From contig NZ_CP069362.1 in assembly GCF_029910535.1 (NCBI RefSeq), forward strand, positions 2,170,001 through 2,234,000: 64,000 nucleotides of DNA. Direction: 5' to 3'. The notes below the pieces were generated by a model. The model ran no database searches and was not told the DNA's origin. It worked only from the letters and a program-made list of their open reading frames with translations. The position numbers and the translations under genes are program-made. How positions within the stretch are numbered: the first letter of the stretch is position 1; every line of letters starts with the position of its first letter. The stretch comes from Marinitoga aeolica (GTDB lineage: Bacteria > Thermotogota > Thermotogae > Petrotogales > Petrotogaceae). This document shows, in pieces, positions 26,857-35,999 of the stretch.

Positions 26857-28356
26857 GTGTCAGATATAATGAAATTTACAGCAATATTTGCATCTGCTAC
26901 TATGGTAAGCAGATTTTTAGGATTATTTAGAGACATTTTGTTTGCTTATTATTTTGGAAGAAGTGGCCAATATGATGCGTACATAATTGCAATATTACTT
27001 CCATTTTTTCTCAGGCGTATTTTTGCTGAAGGTGCATTTTCTACAGTCTTTGTTCCACTATATACAAGAAAAAAAGGAAAAGATGCAGATATTTTTGCAA
27101 GCACGGCTATAAATTTTTTGTTGTTGATTACAATGGGATTATATATTATAGTTTTTTTATTTTCACCATATGTTGCTAAAATTCTTGGTAGCGGAATGAA
27201 TAAAGAATATTTAAAACTTTCATCTGAACTTATGAAAATAACTTTTCCTTTTATTACATTTATTTCAATATGGTCAATATTCTCTGGCATCTTATATAAT
27301 AAAAATAATTTTTTTGTTTCAGCTGTTTCGCCTGCGATTACAAATATTTTCACAATTTTAGGAATTATATTTTCATATATATTTTCAATAAAAATATATG
27401 GACCAACTATAGGATTTCTTATGGGTGGTTTTTTTCAGATGTTTCTTTTATTTATATATGTAAAAAAGAAAAAATATTTTCAATACCATTTTTCCTTAAA
27501 AAAGGAATATATAAATGAAATAATGGGGATGTTTATACCAGCATTTTTTGGAGTTGCTATATCTCACATTAATAGTATTGTCGATACAAATGTAGCAACA
27601 TGGACCGGAGAAGGCGGTGTTGCAACAATCCAATATGCTTTAAGATTATATCAATTACCTTTAGCAATCTTTTCCGTTAGTATAGCAAATGTGATTTTGC
27701 CTAGATTATCAAAATTATCCTTTAATAATCAAAAAGAAAAATTTATTCAAGAATTTAAAGATGCTATTTTAATTTCATTATTTTTAACTATTCCTGCATC
27801 TGCTGGATTAATAATCTTAAGTAAAGAAGTTATTAGACTTATATATCAACATGGCAATTTTTTGGAAAAGGATACAATTATTACAGCATTAACTTTAATT
27901 ACTTATTCTATAGGAATAATTTTTTATTCAATTCATGGTATTTTGGTTAGAAATTATTATTCGAGATTAAATACAAAAAAACCAACCAGGATTTCTTTTA
28001 TAATGGTTTTAATAAATATTGTTCTGGATATAATTTTGGCTAAATATATGGGAGTTGCTGGTATAGGATTGGCTACAAGTATTTCAGGATTTATTGGTAT
28101 GATAATATTGGGTTGGGAATTCTTTTCACATTTTACAAAAAATGATTATATTGAAATTATTAAAATTATTATTTCTACATCAGGAATGTTGCTTGGTTTG
28201 TATATTTTGAAAATGTTGAATTCCTCTAATATATATACAATAGCATTAGTATTTGCTGGGGTTATTATTTATTTGATATTTACATTATTATTTAAAGTGA
28301 AATATTTACAAAATATAGTTAATATAGTTAAAAGCAAAAGATATAAAAAATATTAA
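26857..28356 (+). CDS. murJ: Lipid II flippase MurJ (MviN)
   Basis: A 499-residue MOP-superfamily membrane protein with about 14 spans. The N-terminus is ATMVSRFLGLFRDILFAYYFG (GLFRD near residues 23-27), and RRIFAEGAFSTVFVPLY (about 51-67) is the canonical MurJ block. It flips lipid-linked peptidoglycan precursor to the outer face of the inner membrane. The start GTG is ten bases after AGGAGG. The gene follows a terminator and has no neighbour in close register, so it appears to be transcribed alone. Confidence 0.93.
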   Translation: MSDIMKFTAIFASATMVSRFLGLFRDILFAYYFGRSGQYDAYIIAILLPFFLRRIFAEGAFSTVFVPLYTRKKGKDADIFASTAINFLLLITMGLYIIVFLFSPYVAKILGSGMNKEYLKLSSELMKITFPFITFISIWSIFSGILYNKNNFFVSAVSPAITNIFTILGIIFSYIFSIKIYGPTIGFLMGGFFQMFLLFIYVKKKKYFQYHFSLKKEYINEIMGMFIPAFFGVAISHINSIVDTNVATWTGEGGVATIQYALRLYQLPLAIFSVSIANVILPRLSKLSFNNQKEKFIQEFKDAILISLFLTIPASAGLIILSKEVIRLIYQHGNFLEKDTIITALTLITYSIGIIFYSIHGILVRNYYSRLNTKKPTRISFIMVLINIVLDIILAKYMGVAGIGLATSISGFIGMIILGWEFFSHFTKNDYIEIIKIIISTSGMLLGLYILKMLNSSNIYTIALVFAGVIIYLIFTLLFKVKYLQNIVNIVKSKRYKKY

Positions 28357-28426
28357 TGAAACAATTTAATTCATAATAAATGGTTATCAATTAGCAAATA
28401 ATGTTTGTATATAATTAATGGATTTG

Positions 28427-28435
28427 TGGTATAAT
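28427..28435 (+). promoter_or_regulatory. Extended -10 promoter of the kinase-mtaB-gyrB gene run
   Basis: TGGTATAAT (28427-28435), 39 bases before the PfkB gene. The genes downstream to about 40368 are so tightly packed that much of this run could share transcripts. Confidence 0.6.
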
Positions 28436-28474
28436 TAAAGTGAAAAAAAGATTATATATTTAGGGGGCTTGAAT

Positions 28475-29431
28475 ATGGATGTAATGACTGTAACCTTAAA
28501 CCCCTCTCTTGATAGAGAGATAATTGTAGAAAATTTTAAATGTGGTAAAATGTTTAGGATTTCAAACCCATCAAATGCTGTTATGGAGCCAGGGGGTAAA
28601 GGTATAAATGTTTCTAAAATGCTTAGTAAATTAGGTATAGAAAATATGGCCTTAGGTTTCTTGGGAGGCTTTATAGGAAAAGTCTTTCTAGAAAAATTGT
28701 TAGAAGATAGAAATATCACATCTAATTTTATTTTTGTAGAAGAAGAGACGCGTGAAAATATTGCAATTTTAGATTTAGTAAATCATTCAATAACTCAAAT
28801 CAATTCTAGTGGTCCAAAAATTACTGAAGTTGATATTGAGCATTTGATTCAAAGATATGAAAACTCTTTATCTTTAGTAGAACATGTATTAATTTCTGGT
28901 AGTGTTCCCCCAAATGCTCCTAAAGATATTTATGCAACATTATTTTCATTAGCTAAAAAAAATGGGATTACAACTTATATGGAGGCAAATGGAGAGCATT
29001 TTAATGAAGCAATAGAGAAATCCTGTCCAATGGTTGTAAGAGTTGACTTAAGAAAAGAAAAGAAATATTATGATAGAGAATTAAAGGAAATGGATGATTA
29101 TATCTATGCTGCAGAAGATATTATTAAACATGGAGCAAAATTAGCTGTTCTAAGTTATCATGTTGAAGGAGATATAATTGCTACAAATGATGGAGTGTGG
29201 TTATTCGCTGTAAATGAAAAAGTTGACAGATCTCATTTATTTGGTGTTGGGGATTCATTTATGACTGGTATAATTTATTATATATTAAAAAATGGTTATA
29301 ATTATCTTGAAGCTGCTAAATTTGGTATGGCGACAGCTATCGCTAAAATACATCATATAGAAAAGTATATAGAGAGTAAAGATGAAATTAACAAATATCT
29401 TGATTATTTTGAAACAAAGAAGGTGAAATGA
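28475..29431 (+). CDS. fruK: PfkB-family kinase, probable 1-phosphofructokinase
   Basis: A 318-residue ribokinase-like sugar kinase. TVTLNPSLDREIIVENF at the N-terminus, GGKGINVSKMLSKLGI near 36-51 and the catalytic signature GVGDSFMTGIIYYIL near 259-273 place it in the 1-phosphofructokinase/6-phosphotagatose kinase branch. It would phosphorylate fructose 1-phosphate (or tagatose 6-phosphate) with ATP. The start is the ATG seven bases after AGGGGG; a TTG six bases upstream abuts that site. No PTS genes are nearby, so the substrate is uncertain. Confidence 0.85.
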   Translation: MDVMTVTLNPSLDREIIVENFKCGKMFRISNPSNAVMEPGGKGINVSKMLSKLGIENMALGFLGGFIGKVFLEKLLEDRNITSNFIFVEEETRENIAILDLVNHSITQINSSGPKITEVDIEHLIQRYENSLSLVEHVLISGSVPPNAPKDIYATLFSLAKKNGITTYMEANGEHFNEAIEKSCPMVVRVDLRKEKKYYDRELKEMDDYIYAAEDIIKHGAKLAVLSYHVEGDIIATNDGVWLFAVNEKVDRSHLFGVGDSFMTGIIYYILKNGYNYLEAAKFGMATAIAKIHHIEKYIESKDEINKYLDYFETKKVK

Positions 29432-29886
29432 TGAGAGTAGAAGATATTATGTTAAAGGATGTTACATCTTTAATGGAAGACGTTACTATAGAAAGATTTA
29501 TTACTTTATGTGAAAGGCATGGGTATTCAGCTTTACCAGTTGTTGATAAAGAATTTCACCTTGTTGGCTTATTAAGTGAATCTATGGTTATAAAAGCATC
29601 TATACCAGGATATCTTTCTTTAATGCAATCTACATCATTTATTCCTGATTCACAACAGTTTATTAAAGGTTTGGGGAGTATTCTACATAAACCTGTTTCT
29701 GAAATAATGGAAAAAAATCCAACAAAAGTTTATTATGATGATACAGCTTTGCATGTGGCAGATGTAATAATAAAAAATAGTTTAAAAATAGTGCCAGTGG
29801 TGGACTATGATAATAGATTAGTTGGTATTGTTAGAAGGATTAAATTACTGAGTCTTGCAGCAAAGGGGATATTGGAAGAATCGTGA
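29431..29886 (+). CDS. Two-CBS-domain protein
   Basis: A 151-residue protein with two CBS motifs, the first around YSALPVVDKEFHLVGLLSE (about 30-48) and the second around LKIVPVVDYDNRLVGIVRR (about 119-137). It has no attached catalytic domain. CBS pairs bind adenine nucleotides and usually regulate a partner. It is translationally coupled to the kinase gene (ATGATGA), which suggests that it may sense energy charge for that or another enzyme. ATG choices at 29428 and 29431 are both possible; the second has better spacing to AAGGTG. Confidence 0.82.
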   Translation: MRVEDIMLKDVTSLMEDVTIERFITLCERHGYSALPVVDKEFHLVGLLSESMVIKASIPGYLSLMQSTSFIPDSQQFIKGLGSILHKPVSEIMEKNPTKVYYDDTALHVADVIIKNSLKIVPVVDYDNRLVGIVRRIKLLSLAAKGILEES

Positions 29887-31175
29887 GTATAAAAAAAATA
29901 GATATTATTACTTTTGGTTGTAAATTAAATCAGGCAGAGAGTGAATTTATTGGTGAAAAATTGAAAAATATTAATTTTGATGTTTCTTATGATAAAAAAA
30001 ATAATAATAGTGATTATGTTTTGATAAATTCTTGTACTGTAACTTCGGAAGCAGAAAGAAAAATAAAACAGTTAATACGTAGTATAAAAAAGAATAATAG
30101 CAATAAAAAAGTAATAGTTGTTGGATGCTATGCACACACGAATGCAGAAGAATTAAGGAATATAGGGGCAGACCTGATATTAGGAAATTTAGAAAAAAAA
30201 TATATTGAAAACTATATTGAAAAAAAAGGTATTTTTGTTGATAAAGTATATTGGAATAAAGAAAAAGAAAGGGTTTTTATTCCTTCTAAACCATATAATT
30301 CATATTCAAGATACTTTCTTCCAATTGAAGAAGGATGTCTTGAATTTTGTAGTTATTGTAGAATTATTTTTGCAAGAGGTAATAAAATTAGAAGTGTTGA
30401 GAAAGAAGATATATTCAATAAAGTAGATGAGATATATAATAAGGGTATTAAAGAGATAGTATTTACTGGAATAAATCTTTCTTATTTTGGCTATGGTACT
30501 GATTATAATTTAAAAAAGTTAATATATGACTTAAATGAGAAGTATTCAAATAAGGAGATCAGATTTAGAATTAGTTCACTATATCCTGATTTTATTGATA
30601 AAAATATAATTAAAGTATTAAATGAAAGTCCTATTTTTGAAAAACATATTCATTTATCATTACAACATGTTTCGGATAATGTTTTAAGAAATATGGGAAG
30701 AAAATACACAGAAAAATATTTATATAATCTTTTTGATATGATTTATTCAATAAATGGGTATTTTTCTGTATCGGCTGATTTAATTGTAGGATTTCCTGGA
30801 GAAAACAAAGAGGATTTTCAAAAATTAATATCTTTTTTAAATAAATACGATTTTTCAAGAGTTCATGCATTTAGATATTCAAGTAGACCAAATACTAAAG
30901 CAGCTAGAATGAAAAATCAGATACCCGGAAATATAAAGAAAGAGCGAATGAAAGAATTGCAAAAATATATAAATATTTCAACAAACCGATATTTGGATAA
31001 ATTAAAAAGCAAAAATACGAAAGTTTTAATAGAAAAGATAAGTGGAAATGAAAGTTTTGGATATGATGAATATTACATATATCATAAAATTGATAAAAAA
31101 TTGAGTGACAATATGTTTTATAGTGTAAGAATTAATAATATTGAAAACACTGGAGTGATTTCTTATGTTTTATAA
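29883..31175 (+). CDS. mtaB: tRNA threonylcarbamoyladenosine methylthiotransferase
   Basis: A 430-residue radical-SAM methylthiotransferase. The N-terminal UPF0004 Cys are C13 (FGCKLNQAES), C51 and C82; the SAM cluster is CLEFCSYC (152-159, CxxxCxxC); and SLQHVSDNVLRNMGRKY is a typical mid-domain segment. The FGCKxNQ opening and overall length place it with MtaB (ms2t6A37 of tRNA) rather than MiaB or RimO. It starts at a GTG overlapping the CBS stop codon and overlaps the next gene by 11 bases. It needs two 4Fe-4S clusters, supplied by Suf. Confidence 0.88.
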   Translation: MSIKKIDIITFGCKLNQAESEFIGEKLKNINFDVSYDKKNNNSDYVLINSCTVTSEAERKIKQLIRSIKKNNSNKKVIVVGCYAHTNAEELRNIGADLILGNLEKKYIENYIEKKGIFVDKVYWNKEKERVFIPSKPYNSYSRYFLPIEEGCLEFCSYCRIIFARGNKIRSVEKEDIFNKVDEIYNKGIKEIVFTGINLSYFGYGTDYNLKKLIYDLNEKYSNKEIRFRISSLYPDFIDKNIIKVLNESPIFEKHIHLSLQHVSDNVLRNMGRKYTEKYLYNLFDMIYSINGYFSVSADLIVGFPGENKEDFQKLISFLNKYDFSRVHAFRYSSRPNTKAARMKNQIPGNIKKERMKELQKYINISTNRYLDKLKSKNTKVLIEKISGNESFGYDEYYIYHKIDKKLSDNMFYSVRINNIENTGVISYVL

Positions 31176-31986
31176 TACAGAAAATTGGATTGAAAAAAAT
31201 AAATATGAAAATGATGATTTTGACTTATTTAACGGTTATTCAACTTATGAGACTTTAAGAACTTATAATAAAAACATTTTTGCCTTACGTTTTCATTATG
31301 AAAGATTAAAAAAATCCGCAATGTTTTTAGGATTAGATATTCCAAAATATGAAGAATTAAAAAATATATTGAATGAAGGAATAGAAAAATTAAATTGCCA
31401 AAATGACGTTAGAATTAAATTAATGCTAAATAAATATACTTCTAGCAAAAAATCGTTTTATGCTTTTATAGAGCCAATAATAGAGATAGATGATTTAAGG
31501 GAAAGTGGGGTTGTACTTACAATATCTCGTGAGAGAAAACCGAAAAATCCCGTAATACCATATTATGTAAAAACATCATTGAATGGTTATAGTATGTATT
31601 TAAGACAGAAATATAATGCTTATTATGATGCTGTAGTGTTGAATGAATTTGGATACGTTACTGAAGGTACAAAGTCTAATATTTTTATTGTTACTGCTGG
31701 GGTTATTACCACTCCACCGGTATCTGCCGGAATATTACCTGGAGTAACGAGAAAAATAGTTTTAGATTTAGTGGAAAGTTTTAATATGGATTTTGAAGAA
31801 AGAAATATAGAAGTTTGGGAACTTCTTTCTGCAGATGAGATCTTTTTGACTCATACAAGTGTTGGAATAGTTCCTGTTAGAAGAATAGTTCCAAATTTTA
31901 CTTTTAATGCACCAGGTATTACTACTGAAACACTTATTAATTATTGGCAAGATTTTATTATTAATAATAATGCTTATTGGGATTAA
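31165..31986 (+). CDS. Class IV PLP aminotransferase/lyase (PabC/IlvE-like)
   Basis: A 273-residue fold-type IV PLP protein. FNGYSTYETLRTYNKNIFALRFHYERL at the N-terminus (in part GYSTYETLRTY), the PLP lysine in YYVKTSLNGY near 136, and NEFGYVTEGTKSNIFIV with PPVSAGILPGVTRKIV are diagnostic. The family contains 4-amino-4-deoxychorismate lyase (folate), branched-chain and D-amino-acid aminotransferases. The short length and the lack of BCAT-specific segments favour a PabC-like enzyme, but the assignment is open. It lies between mtaB and dciA in a tightly packed run. Confidence 0.8.
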   Translation: MFYNTENWIEKNKYENDDFDLFNGYSTYETLRTYNKNIFALRFHYERLKKSAMFLGLDIPKYEELKNILNEGIEKLNCQNDVRIKLMLNKYTSSKKSFYAFIEPIIEIDDLRESGVVLTISRERKPKNPVIPYYVKTSLNGYSMYLRQKYNAYYDAVVLNEFGYVTEGTKSNIFIVTAGVITTPPVSAGILPGVTRKIVLDLVESFNMDFEERNIEVWELLSADEIFLTHTSVGIVPVRRIVPNFTFNAPGITTETLINYWQDFIINNNAYWD

Positions 31987-31987
31987 G

Positions 31988-32284
31988 ATGAAAGATTTTA
32001 ATGATATTTTTAGAGAAATTAGCCATAAAGATAATGTTTTGAAAAAGGTTTTAATGATTAAAGACTTAAAGCAAATAATTAAAAATGTTTTTGATAAATA
32101 TGGATTTACCTCAGTGGAGGTGGTTAATGTAGATTTAAAAACCTCCACACTTTTTTTGTATATAGAAAATAATTATATTAAACAAGAAATAATTTTTAAA
32201 AAGAAAAAAATCTTAAAAGATATTAATGATAAATTGGAATATGACAAGATAATAAATATAAAATTTTCCGGAGGTGTTGATTAA
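31988..32284 (+). CDS. dciA: DciA-like (DUF721) protein, probable helicase-loading factor
   Basis: A 98-residue protein that begins MKDFNDIFREI, one base after the previous stop. It has the DUF721 pattern: a short helical N-terminus, then VEVVNVDLKTSTLFLYIENNYIKQEI (in part VDLKTSTLFLYI), KKKKILKDIND and a final strand INIKFSGG. DciA proteins help load the replicative helicase DnaB in most bacteria that lack DnaC or DnaI. The position just before gyrB, with a one-base overlap (TAATG), is a common place for this family. The match is by pattern and context, as the sequence is short and divergent. Confidence 0.7.
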   Translation: MKDFNDIFREISHKDNVLKKVLMIKDLKQIIKNVFDKYGFTSVEVVNVDLKTSTLFLYIENNYIKQEIIFKKKKILKDINDKLEYDKIINIKFSGGVD

Positions 32285-34206
32285 TGAGTCAATATTCACA
32301 AGAGAACATAAAAGTATTAAAAGGTTTAGAACCAGTAAGAAAAAGGCCGGGAATGTATATAGGCTCTATTGGTAAACCAGGATTAAATCATCTTGTTTAT
32401 GAAATAGTTGATAATAGTGTGGATGAATATATGAGTGGTTTTTGTACAAAAATAATTGTCAAAATAAATAGTGATGATTCAATAGAAGTGAAGGATAATG
32501 GAAGAGGTATACCAGTTGGGCCACATCCTACAGAAAAAAAAGATACATTAGAAGTTGTATTTACAACGCTGCATGCTGGTGGGAAATTTGATAATGCAAC
32601 ATATAAAATCAGTGGAGGATTACATGGTGTTGGTGCTTCGGTTGTAAATGCTTTATCTGAATATTTAGAAGTTTGGGTTCATAGAAATGGGAAAATATAT
32701 TATCAAAAATATTCTCGAGGAATTAAGGTAACTGAGGTAGAAATATTAGGTGATACAAATAAAACTGGAACACATATTAAATTTAAACCTGATCATAAGA
32801 TTTTTGAAAATGGTGATATTGAAGTAGAAGGACAAATAATTGAAAATAGATTAAGAGAATTAGCGTTTTTAAATCCGGGATTAGAAATAGAATTTATAGA
32901 TGAAAAGAGAAATAAAAAGACTTTCTTTAAATTTGAAAAGGGAATTTCGGAGTTTCTAGAATTTCTTGTAAAGAAAAACAAAAAAATTCCGATTCATGAA
33001 ACCCCTATTTTTGGAAAAGGCGCAGTAAAAAATCCAAGAGGAGATAATTTTTCAGATATTATAGTAGAATTTTCAATGATGTATACCAGGAATGATTTTC
33101 CACATATTTATAGTTATGTGAATAATATTAGAACTATAGAGGGTGGAGAACATGAATCAGCTTTTAAAGCTACATTAACAAGATTAATGAATGAGTATGC
33201 AAGAAAAATAGGTGTTTTAAAAGAAAAAGATGAGAATTTTACAGGAGAAGATGTAAGAGAAGGATTAATTGCTATTATAAGCATTAAACTTCCAGATCCG
33301 GTTTTTGAAGGCCAAACAAAAGCTAAGTTAGGAAGTAAAGAAGTGAGAGTTGCTGTAAATGAAATATTATCCGAATATTTAATTAAATATTTAGATTCGC
33401 ACCCAAAAGATACAAAAATGATTTTTGAACGTATTAAAGAAGCTGCAAGAGCTCGTATAAATGCACGAAAAGCGAGAGATAAAGTAAAAAGGAAATCTAT
33501 TTTTGAAAATTCACCGTTACCAGGTAAGTTAGCTGATTGTACTTCAACAAATTTAGACGAAACAGAATTATTTATAGTTGAAGGTAATTCTGCTGGAGGA
33601 AATGCTAAATCAGCAAGAGATAGAAATTTTCAGGCTATTTTACCTTTAAGAGGTAAAATTATTAACGTAGAAAAACATGATATAGAGAGATTGATGAAAA
33701 ATGAACAGGTTTCTAACATTATATCTGCAATAGGTACAGGGATTGGTGAAAATTTTAATATAAAAAAATTAAGATATGGTAAGATTATAATTATGACTGA
33801 TGCGGATGTTGATGGTGCACATATTAGAACATTGTTATTAGCATTATTCTTTAGATTCATGCCTGAACTAATTAAAGAAGGTAGAATATATGCAGCACAG
33901 CCGCCACTATACAAATTTAAATCTGGAAAATTTGAAACATATTTATATAGTGATGAAGAATTGGAAGAACTAAAAAAAGAATATCCAAAATATTCACTTC
34001 AAAGATATAAAGGTCTTGGTGAGATGAATGCTGATCAATTATGGGATACAACAATGGATCCTGCAAAGAGAAAATTAATCCAAATTAACATTGATGATCT
34101 TGTTGAAACAGAAGAAATTTTAGAGATATTAATGGGAAGTGACCCATCTTCGAGAAGAGAATTTATTGAAGAACATGCTTTGAAGGTTAAGGAGTTAGAT
34201 ATTTAA
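32284..34206 (+). CDS. gyrB: DNA gyrase subunit B
   Basis: A 640-residue type IIA topoisomerase ATPase subunit. The GHKL pocket is seen in EIVDNSVDEYMSG (about 40-52), DNGRGIPVG (about 73-81) and SGGLHGVGASVVNALSE. The TOPRIM domain has IVEGNSAGGNAKSARDR (about 435-451) and MTDADVDGAHIRTLLL, and the tail RYKGLGEMNADQLW is typical. Together with GyrA (not in this window) it introduces negative supercoils using ATP. It is full length with a canonical motif set. Confidence 0.97.
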   Translation: MSQYSQENIKVLKGLEPVRKRPGMYIGSIGKPGLNHLVYEIVDNSVDEYMSGFCTKIIVKINSDDSIEVKDNGRGIPVGPHPTEKKDTLEVVFTTLHAGGKFDNATYKISGGLHGVGASVVNALSEYLEVWVHRNGKIYYQKYSRGIKVTEVEILGDTNKTGTHIKFKPDHKIFENGDIEVEGQIIENRLRELAFLNPGLEIEFIDEKRNKKTFFKFEKGISEFLEFLVKKNKKIPIHETPIFGKGAVKNPRGDNFSDIIVEFSMMYTRNDFPHIYSYVNNIRTIEGGEHESAFKATLTRLMNEYARKIGVLKEKDENFTGEDVREGLIAIISIKLPDPVFEGQTKAKLGSKEVRVAVNEILSEYLIKYLDSHPKDTKMIFERIKEAARARINARKARDKVKRKSIFENSPLPGKLADCTSTNLDETELFIVEGNSAGGNAKSARDRNFQAILPLRGKIINVEKHDIERLMKNEQVSNIISAIGTGIGENFNIKKLRYGKIIIMTDADVDGAHIRTLLLALFFRFMPELIKEGRIYAAQPPLYKFKSGKFETYLYSDEELEELKKEYPKYSLQRYKGLGEMNADQLWDTTMDPAKRKLIQINIDDLVETEEILEILMGSDPSSRREFIEEHALKVKELDI

Positions 34207-34207
34207 A

Positions 34208-34678
34208 ATGAGCACTTCTCGCACCTTATTGCTATTAATATCGATGTTATATTTATTTATTATTTTTTATATAGGTTCACAATTTTTTGTTACAAAAAGT
34301 CAACGATTAAGAAATTATTATGCAACACAACAACCTATATGTGTGGTAAAATTTAATAGCAGGTATCTTCTTTTAAGTAAAGATGAAATAATTTTTAAAA
34401 TTTCAGATGTTCCTATTGTTGGTTATCCTATTATAAATTTTAAAGATTATTTTATTCATAAAAATGAAATAGCTAAATTGACCTTAAATCAGTTAAATTA
34501 TATATCGAGAATAGATTTTAAACAAAAAATATTATATGTAAACATTGGTTATAAAATATTGTTTAATTCATGGCAAGATGTTGTAAATCATTTTAAAGAT
34601 GTAATAAATAAGTTAGAGAAATATGAACCGGGGAATTATTATCTTCTCTCTGGAGGTAGCTTAATTAGCATTTATTAG
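34208..34678 (+). CDS. Membrane-anchored protein, possible POTRA-less FtsQ/DivIB
   Basis: A 156-residue protein with one N-terminal transmembrane helix (about 5-27) and a periplasmic domain. The order of elements after residue 42 resembles the beta domain of FtsQ: CVVKFNSRYLLLSKDEIIFKI, a VPIVGYPII turn, IDFKQKILYVNIGYKILF and a late helix KDVINKLEKYEPG with a final strand. No POTRA domain fits between the membrane and this region. It sits immediately before ftsA and ftsZ, where FtsQ is encoded in many bacteria. I therefore suggest a reduced FtsQ, at moderate confidence; it could be another division-linked membrane protein. Confidence 0.5.
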   Translation: MSTSRTLLLLISMLYLFIIFYIGSQFFVTKSQRLRNYYATQQPICVVKFNSRYLLLSKDEIIFKISDVPIVGYPIINFKDYFIHKNEIAKLTLNQLNYISRIDFKQKILYVNIGYKILFNSWQDVVNHFKDVINKLEKYEPGNYYLLSGGSLISIY

Positions 34679-34688
34679 GAGGGATAAA

Positions 34689-35999
34689 ATGGCCAAAAAG
34701 GTTATTTATGCAATTGATGTAGGAAATTATTTTATAAAAGGAATTGCATTAGAAGAAAATAAAAATGGTTATCAACTTGTATCTAAAGCATTAGAACGAG
34801 CTGAAGGAATAGTAAATGGGCAAGTACAGGATGTTAGGTCTTTACGAAGAAAAATAGAAAATATTATTTATTCCCTTGAAGGTGAAAACAATAAAGCTAA
34901 AGAAATAGAAATAGTTTTATCATATGCTACAAATGAATTAAAAATTTCAAGGGAAGGTTATACCTTAGAATTTTCAGAACCTAAGGAAATAACTGAGGGA
35001 GATTTGGAAAGAATTAAAGCTAATATCCAACAGAAATATTCAGAATTAAATAAAGAAGTTTTGGACATTAAATTTGTTAACTTTGAAGTTGATGATAAAA
35101 AGGTAAAAAATCCAGTTGCTTTTGTCGCAAACTACAGTTTAAATGCACTTATAAATGTTGTGTGGGTACCTGAAAATTCTTTTGCGCCAATTAGGAATAC
35201 AATAAAAAATTTAATAGAAGGTGAAATACCAATATATGATTCTACACTAGCATCAGCATATGGTGTAACCAATACTTCAGATAGAAATCTTGGAGTTGGA
35301 GTTGTAGATTTAGGACATTCTAAAGCCAGGATGTTGATATTTAAAGATGGAATACCTAAATTTTATTTAGATTTTGAAGTTGGAATGGAATATGTGTTAA
35401 AAGATATAATGCATGTATTAAAAACTTCAGAAAAAGAAGCCTTAAGATTATTAGAGGAACAAGCAGTTTGTCTTCAGGATACTAAAATAGTTAAAAAAAT
35501 TGATTATTTAAGTTTAGTTGGAGACCATTATGAATATACTACTCAAAATTTGTTAAATAAAATTGTTTTTGCTAGAACAAGAGAAATAATAAATAAACTA
35601 AATAGTGATCTGGCAAAACTAGAATATGAAAATACCTTTGAAATTGCTGGTGGTTTACAGGCAGGAATAGTTCATACTGGTGGTGGAGCAAGAATAAAAA
35701 ATATTGAAAAAACTATTTCAGACTTTATGGGTGCTCAAACAAGATTAGGGATTGCATCTAATAATGCTAATAATTTTTATATCGAGAATGCCGATGAATT
35801 ATATAAAGATCCATTGTTTTCACCTATAATTGGTACAATTAATTTGTATTTTAGTGGTGCGAACATACCTAAATTATATATAGAAGATACAAAAACATAT
35901 TCTGAAAATAATTATGTAGAAGAAAAAGTAGAAAAAAAGGGAGGGTTCTTCTCAAAGCTTGGAAGAATTCTTTTAGGAGGTAATGAAGATGCCATTTAA
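34689..35999 (+). CDS. ftsA: Cell division protein FtsA
   Basis: A 436-residue actin-like ATPase. Phosphate-1 motif AIDVGNYFIKGIALE is at about 7-21, GVVDLGHSKARMLIF near 203-217 is phosphate 2, and HTGGGARIKNIEK near 330-342 is the adenosine motif. The C-terminal GGFFSKLGRILLGG is the amphipathic membrane-targeting helix. It anchors FtsZ filaments to the inner face of the membrane. A GGAGGG site precedes it and its end overlaps ftsZ by 11 bases. Confidence 0.95.
   Translation: MAKKVIYAIDVGNYFIKGIALEENKNGYQLVSKALERAEGIVNGQVQDVRSLRRKIENIIYSLEGENNKAKEIEIVLSYATNELKISREGYTLEFSEPKEITEGDLERIKANIQQKYSELNKEVLDIKFVNFEVDDKKVKNPVAFVANYSLNALINVVWVPENSFAPIRNTIKNLIEGEIPIYDSTLASAYGVTNTSDRNLGVGVVDLGHSKARMLIFKDGIPKFYLDFEVGMEYVLKDIMHVLKTSEKEALRLLEEQAVCLQDTKIVKKIDYLSLVGDHYEYTTQNLLNKIVFARTREIINKLNSDLAKLEYENTFEIAGGLQAGIVHTGGGARIKNIEKTISDFMGAQTRLGIASNNANNFYIENADELYKDPLFSPIIGTINLYFSGANIPKLYIEDTKTYSENNYVEEKVEKKGGFFSKLGRILLGGNEDAI

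Noticed and set aside
26949-27353. Minus-strand open frame inside murJ
   Set aside because: It is antisense to a clear MurJ gene with the usual codon use, and has no independent support.
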